64,000 bases of DNA from Chalara sp. BL73 (taxonomy: Eukaryota; Ascomycota; Leotiomycetes; Helotiales). Positions within the stretch are counted from its first letter, which is position 1. Every line of letters starts with the position of its first letter. Below are positions 1 through 12,349 of this stretch, piece after piece. The notes under the pieces were generated by a model, which saw only the letters and a list, made by a program, of their open reading frames with translations, had not been told where the DNA came from and made no database searches. Position numbers and translations under genes: made by a program. The stretch lies in assembly GCA_918026815.1 (NCBI GenBank), contig CAKJVC010000038.1, forward strand, positions 156,607 to 220,606, read 5' to 3'.

Positions 1-3000
1 TGCGATCATAGCATGAGAGGTAATGGCATAAACCGACGGTATAAATATTTAATTCCCTGAAAATTAAGGCAGGACAAATACGCCTATGAACAAAAAATGT
101 GTCGGTAGGCCATAGATCACGCACATCAAGGATCCCGTGGTCATGTAAGGAGATGACATGGACGAAATGCGAAACGACGGTGACCTAGCGAACGTATCCT
201 CAAGAGGCTGGAACCGTTCATGTTGTAGGCGGGCATGTTTGCTGCCTGCAGCTAACGTTTTAGGACTTGCGGTTATCCCACACATGATGCCAGTGATCTG
301 TTCGTAGCTAGTTTAATTCCAACTTCGATTGCTGCCATTGTGCAATTACAATGAGCCACGAATATTAGTCGCAAACTGCTGCTCACAACTATTGTGCCTT
401 GACCTAATATGACGCGGCCGGTAACAATTGATTATGTGGCACACCGGCCTTCAAACGGCCTTTATACGATCGCATTAATCGGCGTACTTCGCGCAAACTG
501 CAAATATCGAATATCAAAGGTTTAAGCTGTAATGGTTAAGCGGCGGCAGGGCTTAGATATCCATGAAAACTCCCGTGCATAATTTTATCCCGAAGGAAAT
601 ATTCGACTAAACCTTCTTGCATTGTGAGAGCCTCAGATATGATACACATGCCATGTGCTCCTGTTGATCCTAAAATATCTGATCTCTATCCGAAGTTTAT
701 TCAAGGTTTCGGGTAGGCTTAGCCTCACATCGCCTCCACTTTCCATCTCTTAGGACAGGGGGAAGTTTTAAGATGGTTCTGATTGGACTTTGGAATGATG
801 CGCAAGTTTGTTTGTACGATGGCACTGACTATGTAACAGTGGGCCCACAGCAATTGAAACGTATTTTATAGGCCGGATGTTCGTGGTCGAAGTGCGACTA
901 ATTATGGACCGTAAAACACTCTCATGGTAAGGTACCGGAAGTTGTGAGCCGTACCTGCGGGAGCTGAAAGCGATATCAGGCCAGGGGGAACTTCTTCAAG
1001 GAACCTGGAAAGCGGTCTTAAGGTTTAGCTCGCAGAACCCGAGCAAGGCTTTGGATTTTCCAGAAGCGCACTATCCGCTAGAGGCGTGGAAAGGTAATTT
1101 ACACGTACAATTCATTTCACCAAAACCTGCTTTCCTTTGGCCATTATCTGCGACCGCGTTTAAAACTTCCAGGGGTGCCCAGCCGCCCTGGGCGAGCAAG
1201 ACCTGTAGATATGGCGGTCAGACCAGAGCTCATGAAATGAGGTTCGACCATCACGAGCCTTCCAAAGAGTCACCCGGACGCCAAATTGCGCCGTGGGAGA
1301 AGCCTAATTGAGGTTGAATATGCCGCATCAGATTAAGCTCATGAATACATTAGTACGTCAAGTCTTCCGTTATACAGTACGAGTCATGGCCTCAACCAGA
1401 TTACGACACAGCCGGATGCCAGGGGTAATAAGCGTACTCAATCACCGATGATGTGCTTCTGCTGTAAGCAGTTTCGTTAATTATTGCTTACGATCTTGTG
1501 CCAGGAGGATACTGCGGCAAACGTTTGTCTCATGAGCAAGGCTAGGCTGATAAGCTTCGTTCTTTCTCCTTTCACCGCTTCGTAGATCAGGAATCTAAAC
1601 CCCCACGATTTCTCTCCCCCCACCCCCCACACTCTTTTGCGACGAAAGGAGTAGATTGTTCAGCCGGTGTGGCGTAAAACCCCGATCCGCCTGATCCTAT
1701 TTGGGACTTCGTGGGAAAAAAAAAGGAAATATTGTAACAAACCAGAACCCCGACTTCGAGGCTTGTTTTGGTTTAGTAAGATTTTGAAATTGCGAGTAGC
1801 CAGCGCAGGACATTCTTATTCGTAATCTGCGTCCCTCAAAAATGCGACATCATTACGGCATCCCGTCAAAGGGAACAATAATTTTAATCTCTTACCAACA
1901 ATCACTTCCACACACTCCACGAGTGTCAGCAAGGCTCTGACACTATCCCCAAAGTCAACCCTTGGCGCATCGTAAGACCACGATCTCGAGGCTGTAAAAA
2001 TAGGGTTTTGTGGATCGGAGTGGACCGGGGAAGTCGATCCCATCGATCCGGGATAGATGGGGAGGACGCTACCGCGCACTTTAGCTTCCGGTGCGACAGT
2101 TCTAAGACTTATGGCATGCAGGGGGGGTTCTCAAGGTCAACCAACCCCCCTCCCCCCCTCCCCCGCCCGACGCTTTTACCATCCGGGATCCAGAACATTG
2201 GGCACGAACGTTTCAACGGAACCTGGCAATGATTCTGTCGGAGGGTGCTCCGCACTTGTGACAAGGTCACCAGGCAATTTGATTTCCCATGCAGGCCCCT
2301 TTACGTAGAATTAAGCTTTCCTCTTACAAACTCGACGATCCACGTCTTATTAAAGCCCCACCAACTCATTAATACAGCATAAGAAAACACTTTTTTAAGG
2401 GTGAAACCCCAAAGAACCAAAGCCGGAATCCCAAACCCAAGAGTCCATCCATCCCGCGCCAAAGTTCGCCTAAACCCTATTATTCTCTGCAAGAAACATC
2501 CTTCAAAGTCTGTCGAGTCGGGGCGCTTCCCAATGCGATCTGTGAAGTCTCTCGCTGATCGGCATTACCCACTTCTTATTCTCATACGCCCAGAGGTTCA
2601 TCCGATAGTCCGCACAATCAGAGGGGCTCTGGCGGCGTTGGAGGTTGTGCTCTGTTAATGGTGATGGCGGCGTATCTGACTCGGCCCCTTGACGGTTGCC
2701 CTCCGTGGTGCCGATATTGCGAGGACTGCCTTCAGTACCGCGTCCCTGACCTTCTTGATGTTCGTGAGGAGCCATCCTTCTATCCCGAAGAGCCATCGCT
2801 TAGCCATCTCCCGCATGTAAAGTATGCATTCCATTGGAGGTTTGGGACAGCACGTACAGATATCTTATAATATTGTTCTTGACTTCTTCCACTATCGGAT
2901 TGCCGATGAAGAGAATGCACTGTGTAAATGAAAGGGAGTATTGGCCTGTAGCAGATTTTGGAAAGAAAGCAGCGTTTGTGCTTGATATATGAAACGAAAC

Positions 3001-6000
3001 CCACTTTGCCGCCAGTTGAATCATCAAGTTATAGACGTAGGAAGTAAAGATCGTATGCTTCAGCGAGAGAACGGCACAGGCACCATATATACAGAGCTCG
3101 GGCCGCTCCACATCCGCTTTCGTATCCATAATTACGCAGCAAGAGGGAACGGGGCTACATATGTCAGGTCAGGCGTAAAAGCCATATACAAAATAGGTAT
3201 TTCCCATGCCCTGTTATGCCCCAGTATTTAAGACCACTTCCAAGTGGGCAAGAATTGCTAGATACCCGTAATAAATTTGGCGGAGACAGGGAAGAGGCGC
3301 TTATCACCACAAGTGTTGGGGCTGACCCTCAGGTACATGAAATCCTCAGCCTTGAAAGCCAGGATATTAACCAGCAAAGCTCCTGTCTCCGTAACCCGTG
3401 TGATATCATTGAAAAATTATATTAACATACAAACTGAGTAAAGTTTGAAACACTTTGACCATAGAAGCTGGAGTGACAGGGGAGACTGGAATAGGGAGCC
3501 AATTGCCGGAGAGTTGGCTTCTGCAAGGGCTGCACTGGCGGTGAGCATGTCCAGAAACATTACAGAAGAACTTTAACTTTCTGCACCTTGGCTGTGTGTT
3601 GGAAGGATCCTGGTTCATCCATCCAGTCCCGCGGAAGGCCTCACTTGCTCACAAGACACCCGTTCCCTCCGCTCTACGTAATCTCAGCGTGGCTTCGGGC
3701 TACGCAACCGACGCAGGAAACAGCAAGGAACAAACGGTGTAGAGCAGTCATAGAATTAAAGGCAGATTGCTTAGGTGAAACTGCTGATGATTAGGCCTTG
3801 AGATTGCAAATGCTGACTTGCTCGAGCCAAACAAGGGAATACGGTGATGCTGCTAGTCGGATATAGTTTAAGCACTAAAGATTAGTTGTTGTACCCTGCA
3901 AGGCTGTCCCATATCCGTACAGAGCTGCACCTGCTTTCTGCCATGGATCAACGAAAAATAACCAATCCTTCTGCAGCACACTCGATCCTGGGTAGGGTCA
4001 TCTACTGGAGATGAATGGCACTAGTATTCTCCCTCTTTTTTTTAATCTTTCTTTTTTTTATTTTTATTTTTTTATTTTTTAATTAAAAGATATGCAGAAA
4101 ATGTCTCGTTCTCAGACCGCCGGTGGAAGACATCGGAAAGCGGGATCCTGTTCAGTAAAATATTATCAAATTTCAAATCAGGACATCATCATTCGCCAAA
4201 ACCAACCAGCATTGGGAAGAGCAGCCGCGGATGCATAACCGTGGGGGGACATCGGATTTTTCTCTCAGCCAAGGACCACGTCCAACGTCACAGATGGCTG
4301 ACGATTGATCATCATAACTCCCAAGCCATTGCATATTTTAGGGGGGAGCCAAAAGACCACCCCACTGCCGCTGTCTCGTCCCCTTAGTTGCGTCGGCAAA
4401 GACGGCGGAACCATTCGACAGGACAGCTGGCCAGAGCCGGCTATTGAAAAGCCCTACGCCGTTAAGCTTTTCTTGACTGGGACTAGTTGGCTGCGCTGGG
4501 GCTACGTTGGACAAGCAGATGGGGTTCACCAAGGCCTGTGTAGATCATTGCGACCCATGCCTTGCAGCTGAAGTGCTCGACAGGAGCCAAGTCCGGGGAT
4601 AAAACAGGGGCAGGGACTCGAGGGATCCAGACGACACGAACAACATAGAATGTTAGTTGAAGAAGGATCCAGTTTCTTCAGCAAGCAAAGATCATAATTA
4701 TGCGCTGCAGAACTGGCTCAGTCGCTCCGATTTAGAATACAAGGGCCGGCTTTCAAGATAGTCGTGTTAGTCACATATTTTACATGAGTTCTCCACATTT
4801 ATTATCAGACAGACAACAAGCACACGCCACAAGCAAAAGAAAGTCCTGTGGTGCAGAACCAGAAAGAAACGGTATGGGGTGATACTCCAGGTTCTATTAC
4901 AGGTCCCGAAACAGCCTAAAGGCTGAACCTTCCCAGTTTGGATGTCCTAGACAACTCAATATTAGCAATAATTAGTATCAATTACCTCCGTACATTTGAA
5001 TAGATACTGGCATCGTATCCTCGGCCATGCTATCCACGAAAAGGGTGCCCGGCCGAATATCCAATTCATGGCAAGTGTGCCGCACAGCCGGTGCCTATGA
5101 GACTTGAATGAGACAGGACACGTTATTGCAGACTCGAGAATCTCCAACACCATCGAAGGAGTCGACAAAAAGAGGGCGCTTGCATACATCCATACGCAGG
5201 CACAACCTGAGAGCTCGTTCCACAGCAGCATGAAAGGCGATGTATATTTCCCGTCAGATAAAGTCGCAGTCTAGATCTCGGTGGAACTCGGAGCAGGGCA
5301 ACCACGTGGATGTGCCAAAGATCTAGCCAAAACCTCTAGATTTGGTGGGGATGGCCACCGCCTCAAAAAACACGACAGCAATTTCAGCCTTGTTTGAGCT
5401 TCTCCTTCAGCCAGATTATGGTGGATCCTCTAGCCTACTGGCCAATTCATTTGTTATTCTTAAAGGTGGTAAGACTTTAAGGGACGCGCGTAAGGCAACC
5501 ATGCATCAGATATGATGTAATAACTTAATCACATCTCATATTTGGAGTCCTTGGAGGTAGGTATAGGTCGAAGTACTGTTGAATTATGTGGTGATAGCCC
5601 TGATTTTTCCAAACCTCGCCTGTTTCGATACAGCTGCCGATGAAATGCGTTGCCTCAGACTTTGGTGGTTGGTGGATTGAATATGCAAGATGAAATGTCT
5701 GATCCTCTCGTCCGACTAGAGATAACGAGATAACGAGATGACTATACCAAATGAAGGAATGTTGAGCGAACGAGTTCAGAATCTTGAACACATATTGAAC
5801 CGCGAGGTGATTCTACTCACAACGGCATTCACAAAAGGTGTCAGATAGACAGAGCTTTCTATATGACTGGCCATTGCAACCTGACGAGAAGTTCCCATAT
5901 TCAGCGGCCTAGGTGGTGTGAAATCATCGGCAACAATCGTCACGCAGACGTTAACTGTTGCAGTACTGTTGGGCAGCCATGGTGGCCGTGAGGGACCAGA

Positions 6001-6600
6001 CCAAAGGGCAGAATATGGCCTTGAGCACAACTATTGGCTCTCAAGCCAAGTCGGAGGAACTCACGATGAGGAAATGGAGGCGGATGCAATATGCAGGGGC
6101 ATACTGAATCACTAAAAAGCCTGACCATAATTGGAATGCTCCCCGTGATAGGCCAATTGTTATGAAAAAGGCAGTCTGAGGCGTGACACTGCAGCCGGTG
6201 TGGCACAGTAGCCTTGTTGTACGCCCCGCCCCAACAGTGCGAACTGCATGTCGATCATTTGACTTGGAGATCCCGTGTTTTAAAGGGCTTGAATTTGTGG
6301 CTGCTTCATGGCTGTAGAGATCGGCGGGCAAGCGAGCTGACCAACATATCAGCGTTTAGAAGCAGGAACCTGACATGAGTAAATTCTCAACACGATGAAG
6401 GACAGCGCTTAACACACATTGCAAGTTCTGGCTAATTTAGCGCCTTGCCCAACATTGGTCGGCCTGAAAAGAACAGGATAATAGTATCATCCTCATAAGC
6501 TGATTCAAACTAAGCAGGCATGACCATGTCATACCATGACGCCTTCCTACTCCTTACTGACAAAAATATAAGCCGAAATGGATCACAACTGAACTGTTTG
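1..6600. other. Long stretch without a supportable gene
   Basis: All open frames here are short (at most about 110 codons), lie on both strands, and show no family motif I recognise. Low-complexity tracts are visible: C-rich runs around 2123-2166 and a T-rich run around 4036-4083. Short frames on the minus strand between 1816 and 3129 look slightly more coding-like and are listed separately. I see no tRNA, rRNA or repeat array. A spliced, fast-evolving gene could still be hidden here, since fungal exons can be short. Confidence 0.5.
1816..3129 (-). other. Possible coding fragments, unrecognised
   Basis: Several minus-strand pieces read like protein but do not join into a convincing gene. One, near 2310-2490, is hydrophobic and tryptophan-rich (GWTLGFGIPALVLWGF). 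A second, near 2180-2310, reads YVKGPAWEIKLPGDLV. A third ends at 1816 with a hydrophobic, leucine-rich tail. An AG acceptor (CTTGCAG) precedes the first piece. Stops and frame changes separate the pieces. It could be a spliced membrane protein or a decayed gene; no family is assigned. Confidence 0.15.
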
Positions 6601-6681
6601 CATTGAGGACGCGAGTCATTAACTTTATACTGAACCTGATTGATAACATTTCAATCTTGGCTGCGGAATGACCAGTCATAC

Positions 6682-6952
6682 TTAAACTAAAAACTGTCGA
6701 CAAGAAAATCTGTTTGCTCGAACAACCCTATGGCGCATCAATTAGGTACTGGGTGTATCCCCCCCGTGAGGGCCCTCAGTAGACCATAAAAATGGACTGT
6801 CTCCAAGTACTGTACACTTATACTCACGCCTTGGCAGCATTTGCCAGCTCCTCATGCTTACCAACCAGCTTGTCATAGAATCGTCTTTCAAAAACAACAG
6901 ATTGGAGATACTGGTATGACATTCTAAGAACTGGGTCGGCCTCATTCTCTCC
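6682..6952 (-). CDS. Possible last two exons of an unrecognised gene
   Basis: Exon 6952-6828 reads without a stop from a TAG acceptor to a GTGAGT donor and has strong coding character (ADPVLRMSYQYLQSVVFERR, ending in EELANAAKA). A second short exon, 6727-6682, follows a CATAG acceptor and stops at TAA. The upstream part could lie in the minus-strand frames at 7135-7473 or in the coiled-coil gene above 7596, but I could not find convincing joins. No function is assigned. It could also be the end of a short gene of its own. Confidence 0.3.
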
Positions 6953-7134
6953 CTATGATGCTACGAGTACTCCTTATGAGCGTAGGCTTTTGGGAAGAAA
7001 GGAGGCATGCTCCCTCGAATGCGTCAAGAACCCCCCCCCCCTCTTTGATATTTTGGTGGCATCTCCGTGAGAGATGCGTGGTCCTATCCGTGGCGCCGGC
7101 TCATGGCTCTTTCTTCACCGTACATCCGGTGCTT

Positions 7135-7473
7135 TCATTCAGCCGGAACTTTTACTTTGGTGGCCAACCTTCGCAGAGATAATTTAGTCCTTGCCTTTGA
7201 AGATAGCTTGCTTAGCGTTACTGGCTTGGTAAAGCGGTTGGCACAAAATAATCTTTGACATGATCCGATAGTTTGTAGCATCTCATTGCGGGACAATCGA
7301 TCCAAGCCTAGTAGGACTTTAGATGTCCCATAGGAGTGATATATATCATTACAGGCCCAAATACATAGGTGATGTGTTCCGAACTCGAAGAAGAACTCTG
7401 GGATCGTAGCTCGCACCGCTATGGAGTCCTCAATTGGTACAACATTCAGAATAATTTCTGGCAAAGAAAGCAT
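7135..7473 (-). CDS. Hypothetical ORF of 112 codons
   Basis: An uninterrupted ATG-started frame begins MLSLPEIILNVVPIEDSIAV and contains a His/Cys-containing stretch (THHLCIWACND). It lies between the exon-like sequence at 6682-6952 and the coiled-coil frames above 7596, all on the same strand. It may be an exon of one larger gene or chance. No family is recognised. Confidence 0.2.
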   Translation of the reverse strand: MLSLPEIILNVVPIEDSIAVRATIPEFFFEFGTHHLCIWACNDIYHSYGTSKVLLGLDRLSRNEMLQTIGSCQRLFCANRFTKPVTLSKLSSKARTKLSLRRLATKVKVPAE

Positions 7474-7595
7474 CTCTATAGATAATACCCACCATGCTCG
7501 CCGATCTTTTTTGGGGGGAGGTCCACATGCAACTTAGGGTGTAAAACGAGGAAAGATTTCGCTCCCGAAGTTTGAACATTCTGCAAAAGCATTAG

Positions 7596-8677
7596 CTAAA
7601 TATTTCCGCCTATATTGAGCTCCTCGCTTACAGTGTCTTTTCCTATATAGAACTGTCCATGGCCAGACTTGGGAATGTTGTCTAGGATCTCATGCGATGT
7701 TCTCGGTTCAAATTTTGCAGGCTTATCGGCTGGTGCATTGAGTCTTTGGAGATTTACATTTGGAAGTTTCTGGACAGCTATAGGCATTCGTAATTGGAAG
7801 CTGTCTGATGGTGTGAGATTTTCGATTGTTGGCGCAAATTTAAGGTGATTGTTTGGCTGTGGTGTCGAGGATGATCCCCCATCACCTAAAGCTTGTGACA
7901 TCGTATTGGGTTTTGATGTATGCATCATTCTCTTTATTTCGCTTCTCTTGGATTTTACCTGTTTAAAATGGAAAGTCAGTGGTCAGATATAAGTGATTTC
8001 AAAAACTGCACACCAAGTTAACCCGCAATCCACTAAGTTCAACCTGTGTTTGGATTGTTTGTTCATTTTTCCGGACTTGCTGCATCACCAGCTCTTTCTC
8101 TAGAATCTCAAGGGTGCTCTCAAGACTTCTAAGCCGAGCCTCAGTCTGATTATGGTGCTGTCCTTCAAGGGCATCTCGTGTAAAAAGATGGTTGTTATAT
8201 GACTCGACCTGGACTTGCAATCGATCAATGTTGGCTTTGACAATCTCTTGAATCACGACGTCCTTGTCATTTCCCTTTGTCTGACCTCTCATTTCTGTGA
8301 ACTGGTCTTCTAAAGCCTTGAGCTCGAAATAGATATTGCTTGGGCAGCAGTATGCTCGACGCGTTCATTCTTCAATTGTTGCTCAATTCGTAACTGTGAA
8401 CTTTATTAGTCATTGCCCTGAAATCTCGCGGAACTGATGACAAGAAATAAATAGAGCGGTTTATCCCTCCATTATATATCCAAAGGGAACGGATATTAGA
8501 TATGGGGAAAGCTTGAGATACTCACCGGAGCCGAAGTCAAGTTGCGCACTTGCTCAAAAACATTTGTGCGAGGTAGACTGCCATTGCCACAGGGTTTCGT
8601 GTTTTCTGAGCGGAAGTAGGCTGTGTGTCATCAAAACCTCTCTTCTCGAGGACTTTATCCTTATTGTTAGTTGCCAT
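7596..8677 (-). CDS. Hypothetical coiled-coil protein, frame possibly broken
   Basis: The probable start ATG is at 8677 (MATNNKDKVLEKRGFDD). A central exon (about 8340-7999) encodes a charged coiled coil rich in E, K and Q (for example ARLRSLESTLEILEKELVMQ). It joins across a GTGTGC..AACAG intron (about 7960-8023) to a C-terminal, Pro/Asn-rich, probably disordered exon ending at 7596. Between the start and the coiled coil the frame changes without an obvious intron near 8335-8345 and again near 8590, so the model is incomplete: there may be missed introns, sequencing indels or decay. No catalytic motif is visible and no function is assigned. Confidence 0.4.
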
Positions 8678-8779
8678 CGTGATTGATTGTAATTTAAAAT
8701 GGCGATGAAGAGGCAGGACAGTGGTTGATGGGTCATAAGATGTAGAGGCACAAGAGTTTAGCGCGAAATTAAGTAACAA

Positions 8780-10229
8780 GAAGGTCAGTCAGCCTTGCCC
8801 GCCGTTTTGAAGGTGAGATAGAGTACAGGGTAAAATGATCATTGGATGGTTAAAGACACATGTTTGGGAGGCGGTGTTGCCTCCTCGACATGAGCATAGA
8901 CTCTTTATTAGTTCTTTTTCTCTTCACGCAAGATTTTCCTTAATTCAGCTTGGCCGGCTCTCGTCAATGACTGCAGGCATTACGTAGGAGTGGCATAGTA
9001 CGTTTGATTGGCTTGGAATGATCGCCAGGACAAATTTCTTGAAGATGGCTTGAACATGCGTAAACAGAAACTCGCCATATTTTGTCAAAATAATCATCAA
9101 ATCTGTCAGCAATACGTTTTCACAACTGCTTTCCCTATTCTCCTGAAGACTATCGCTATCCGCGGCTTGAGGCCGAACTTGAGACAGCAAGATATTGAAA
9201 CTTTTAGATGTCTGTACTAATAATAAACAAGAGTGTTTCTCGCCTAGTCAGGAGCACAAAGATAGCATCCTAGGTATGAGTAATAACACTCGATAAGCTA
9301 CATAGAATCTGACGGTTCATCTAGGTGCTCGTTACTATTAACCAAGAGAGGCCTGGTGACGATGTTGAAGAAGGGATTGCAGGCAAGATGCTCTCATGCA
9401 CAAGCTCTTCGAACCTGGCTAGAAGCACCAGGCGGAATTTGGGATCTCTGACTAGCTATCAAGATGGAGTTATTCGGGTCTGGACAGATTTATGACTAAA
9501 CCATACTACTAAGCCACTGGCGTAGCTCGTCCAGCAAAGGATAAACGCAACGCCATATCAACACCATATGAGCTTGACCATCACACCTCCCAAACTCCTG
9601 ACGTTATTTTGAAAACGCTTCTTAGAAGCATCATGAACGCCAACAGCATATAGACATGAGGTGGAGTGGGCGTCCATTGACATGAACTTCTGCTTCCAAG
9701 TGAAGTCTCTGGCTCATCCTTTCGCGTTTGGTCTCTACTATGTATTCCTTTGATGCTATATCTGTGAATCACGGTTCAATATTGTTAGATCTACTTGGAG
9801 GTATGAGGAAAAGGGGGTTCCTCAGGGGCACGAAACTGACTATATGGCACAAGATATAGTATATGAAATCAGAACGCATCACAAACGAAATGCATTCTCA
9901 AGAGATAAGAGCTTCTAAGCTTGCACTCTTCATCGCCATTCCCTTTGTTAATTCGTTGGATAGGAGCTGTTGCGGCTAATAGAAGAAAGATCGAACTACA
10001 AAATACGTTTAACACAAGTAGAGACAGCATGGGAAATGTTGAAACAGCAGATAGTCGTATGACACACTGATAGACTCCTTGTGTAGGACCCTGGGTGGAG
10101 ATTGCGAAGATGGGGAAGTGTAGTCTTGGCACGGCCCACAAAACGCGTCTTCCCCAAATGACGATGATGACCATTTTCCCGAAAGCTTGACCACGGCAAG
10201 TGATACCCGATATCCCCAAACCCAATGCA
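8780..10229. other. Intergenic, no gene seen
   Basis: Only short frames occur. The longest is a minus-strand hydrophobic frame (9869-10264) that overlaps the start codon of ARV1 and is judged a shadow. The last few hundred bases should contain the ARV1 promoter and 5' UTR. No TATA element stands out. Confidence 0.4.
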
Positions 10230-11241
10230 ATGCCTATCTGTATAGAATGTCGGTATCCAGTCAAGAATCTCTATACGGAATACTCAGGCGCCGATGACAA
10301 GTCCAGCGGTCATGGAGTGCGGTTAACTGTGTGTAAGAACTGCGGGCGGTTTTGCGACAAATACGTGGAACATGATTTCGTGGTGCTATTCATAGACCTA
10401 GTTTTGATCAAGCCGCAGGTATGATCTAATCAATATAAACCTGGCGGACGAGAGTTGACAGTAGTAGGTCTACCGACATTTACTTCACAATACCTTAATG
10501 CGTGAACATGATCAATTTGATGTATGCCCCAAAGCACCGCAAGACAGTATATGCTAACACAATCCAGCCCTCGATCATTCGTCTCGGCATTCTCCTCCTC
10601 CTCTTCGACGTCTACTTAACGTGGGCGCGTATCGAAAAGCAAACCTCCGCAGATCCGACCAACGAGATCAATAATAGCAACTTCCTCCTGCTTGCCCAAC
10701 AACCTATTGTCTTCCAATACATGTTTTTCCGTATGTCCCCATCCTTTCCACACCAAAAAGCCCCTAACACCACAAAGTCATACTTTGCGCTCTCTCAACC
10801 CTCGCCTTCCACCTCTCCATCCGCTTTCTAACCTCCTCCGCGTTCTCTCCTCTCGTCCTCGCATCCCTGACACCTCGATACACCCGCCCTAACTCCGTCA
10901 GCACTGCACTTCTCGTGTCCTCCTCCACCAAGATGTTTCCAATACTGATGGTGATCTGGGACTACGATGTCCCAGCTGCGGCACGCAGTCTCGGGTGGGC
11001 TGTCGTGGCGAATAATGTTGAAGCGCTGAAGATTCTGCTGGATTGTGGGTATGGTACTGCTGTGATACTGGCTAGTGTTGGGGGAATTAGTAGGTGGACG
11101 GTTGGGAGGGGAATACTTTGGATGGTGGGACTGGATGGTGTGGATACTGTAGGGGACTCAGGAGTTGCGCCCGATGGAAAGGCGTTGTGGGCGTTGGTTG
11201 AGCTTGGGAGGGAATGGGGAGGAAGATTGGGGTTAGGATAG
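10230..11241 (+). CDS. ARV1: ARV1-type lipid homeostasis protein
   Basis: Arv1 proteins are ER membrane proteins involved in sterol and sphingolipid homeostasis and GPI-anchor assembly. Four exons join in frame: 10230-10418, 10468-10521, 10568-10730 and 10778-11241, giving 289 aa. The N-terminus carries the Arv1 zinc-ribbon homology domain, with CIEC near residue 3 and CKNCGRFCDKY about 30 residues on. It continues with the family signature EHDFVVLFIDLVLIKPQVYR and the hydrophobic stretch PSIIRLGILLLLFDVYLTWA. Two or three further hydrophobic segments follow in the last exon. The start was chosen because the family begins MPICIEC; the longer open frame starts only with GTG. The gene is intact and converges on the V-ATPase subunit gene downstream. 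Confidence 0.9.
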
Positions 11242-11702
11242 GCATTGGCTATTAAAAGGTCGAAAGAGACGTATTAATAAAAAGTTACAGTGCCTGCATG
11301 TCCGACCACTCATGTTTACTTATGTGCTTCTGACGTGATATACATGAACATCACTGCTGTATTCCAATCTGAATAATAAACAATGCCGCTATATATCAAG
11401 CAAGAGATCTTTGTCTAGAAGTTGAGCTTTCTCAACTAGAGAGCCGTTAAGGATAAGCGTTCTAAGATATCACACTAATGATGAAGATCAATTAAGCAAG
11501 AATCCATCCGATTTCCTGCTACCTTTGGCTTCATATCTGCTCCCTGAACTTCTGCTCCTGTTTGTGAAGCCCATTATATCAATACACATTCAGAATGCAC
11601 CCAAACGCCTATCAGTTTGTACACATCATCCATTTCGCTCTGCTCGAATCGCAATGCCTCTCCGTGTCTGTTCCGACCTTGGCTTCGTCCCCGATCCATA
11701 CT

Positions 11703-12032
11703 CTAACTCTCATGCGCCGAATGATTTGTCAAGTCTCCTCGCCTTGGTTTGATCAAAGGATGTAACTGTGCTAGAAGCGTAATCGCTGTCCTTTATTAGT
11801 CTCTACACTGACTGCTATCACAAATCATAACATACCCCACATCATGTAACAGCTCGCAAAGCTCAGAATCAAACTGCTGCGCCAGATCGTCTGCGTCTCG
11901 CCTTTAGGGGACAAAAACCATGCTGCGACACTGGCTACCACGACAACGACGAGGCCGATGATTATGCTCCAGCTGGGATTTGTTAGCCAGTGGTAAACTA
12001 TATAGGTAGAGTAAGATGTACCCATTTGCCAT
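11703..12032 (-). CDS. VMA9: V-type ATPase subunit e (Vma9-like)
   Basis: This small hydrophobic subunit sits in the membrane Vo sector of the vacuolar proton pump and is needed for its assembly. Three exons, 12032-12022, 11972-11836 and 11785-11703, encode 76 aa, the normal size for the family. The first exon is only 11 nt (MANG). Joining it across a GTACAT..CCCAG intron with a GCTAAC branch gives MANGWSIIIGL, followed by the conserved core AWFLSPKGETQTIWRSSLIL. The last exon supplies WAITLLAQLHPLIKPRRGD. Two membrane spans are evident. The match of all three joined segments to the family makes the call strong despite the size. Confidence 0.9.
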
Positions 12033-12349
12033 TGTGAAAATTGGAGAGGAGTCTATAGGTTTGGATTATAGAGGTAGTTGCAAGCTTGATGCTGAACGGC
12101 GGCCTTGAGGTGTGGTGATTTGGACAGGTGCTGCAAGGGCGGAGTGGATGAATATTTCACCGCTGTGGAGGTGCTGATGTGGCGGTGCAATGACCTAACC
12201 CTAACCTTTATGACACTATCAATAAGAGCCTTGAACTTAGTGTAAACACGTCCTGCAGGAACTTGTTATTTCTGAAGTTTCATTGTACTCTCAAGAATTC
12301 AGACGTAGAGCTCATATGATGCCACCTCTCCTATGTATATCATATTCTA

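Noticed and set aside
9869..10264. 131-codon hydrophobic minus-strand frame
   Set aside because: It overlaps the ARV1 start codon and promoter, has no family motif, and other frames there are open too.
12190..12215. Telomere-like CCTAACCCTAACC
   Set aside because: Only about two repeat units within ordinary intergenic DNA; too short for an interstitial telomere tract.
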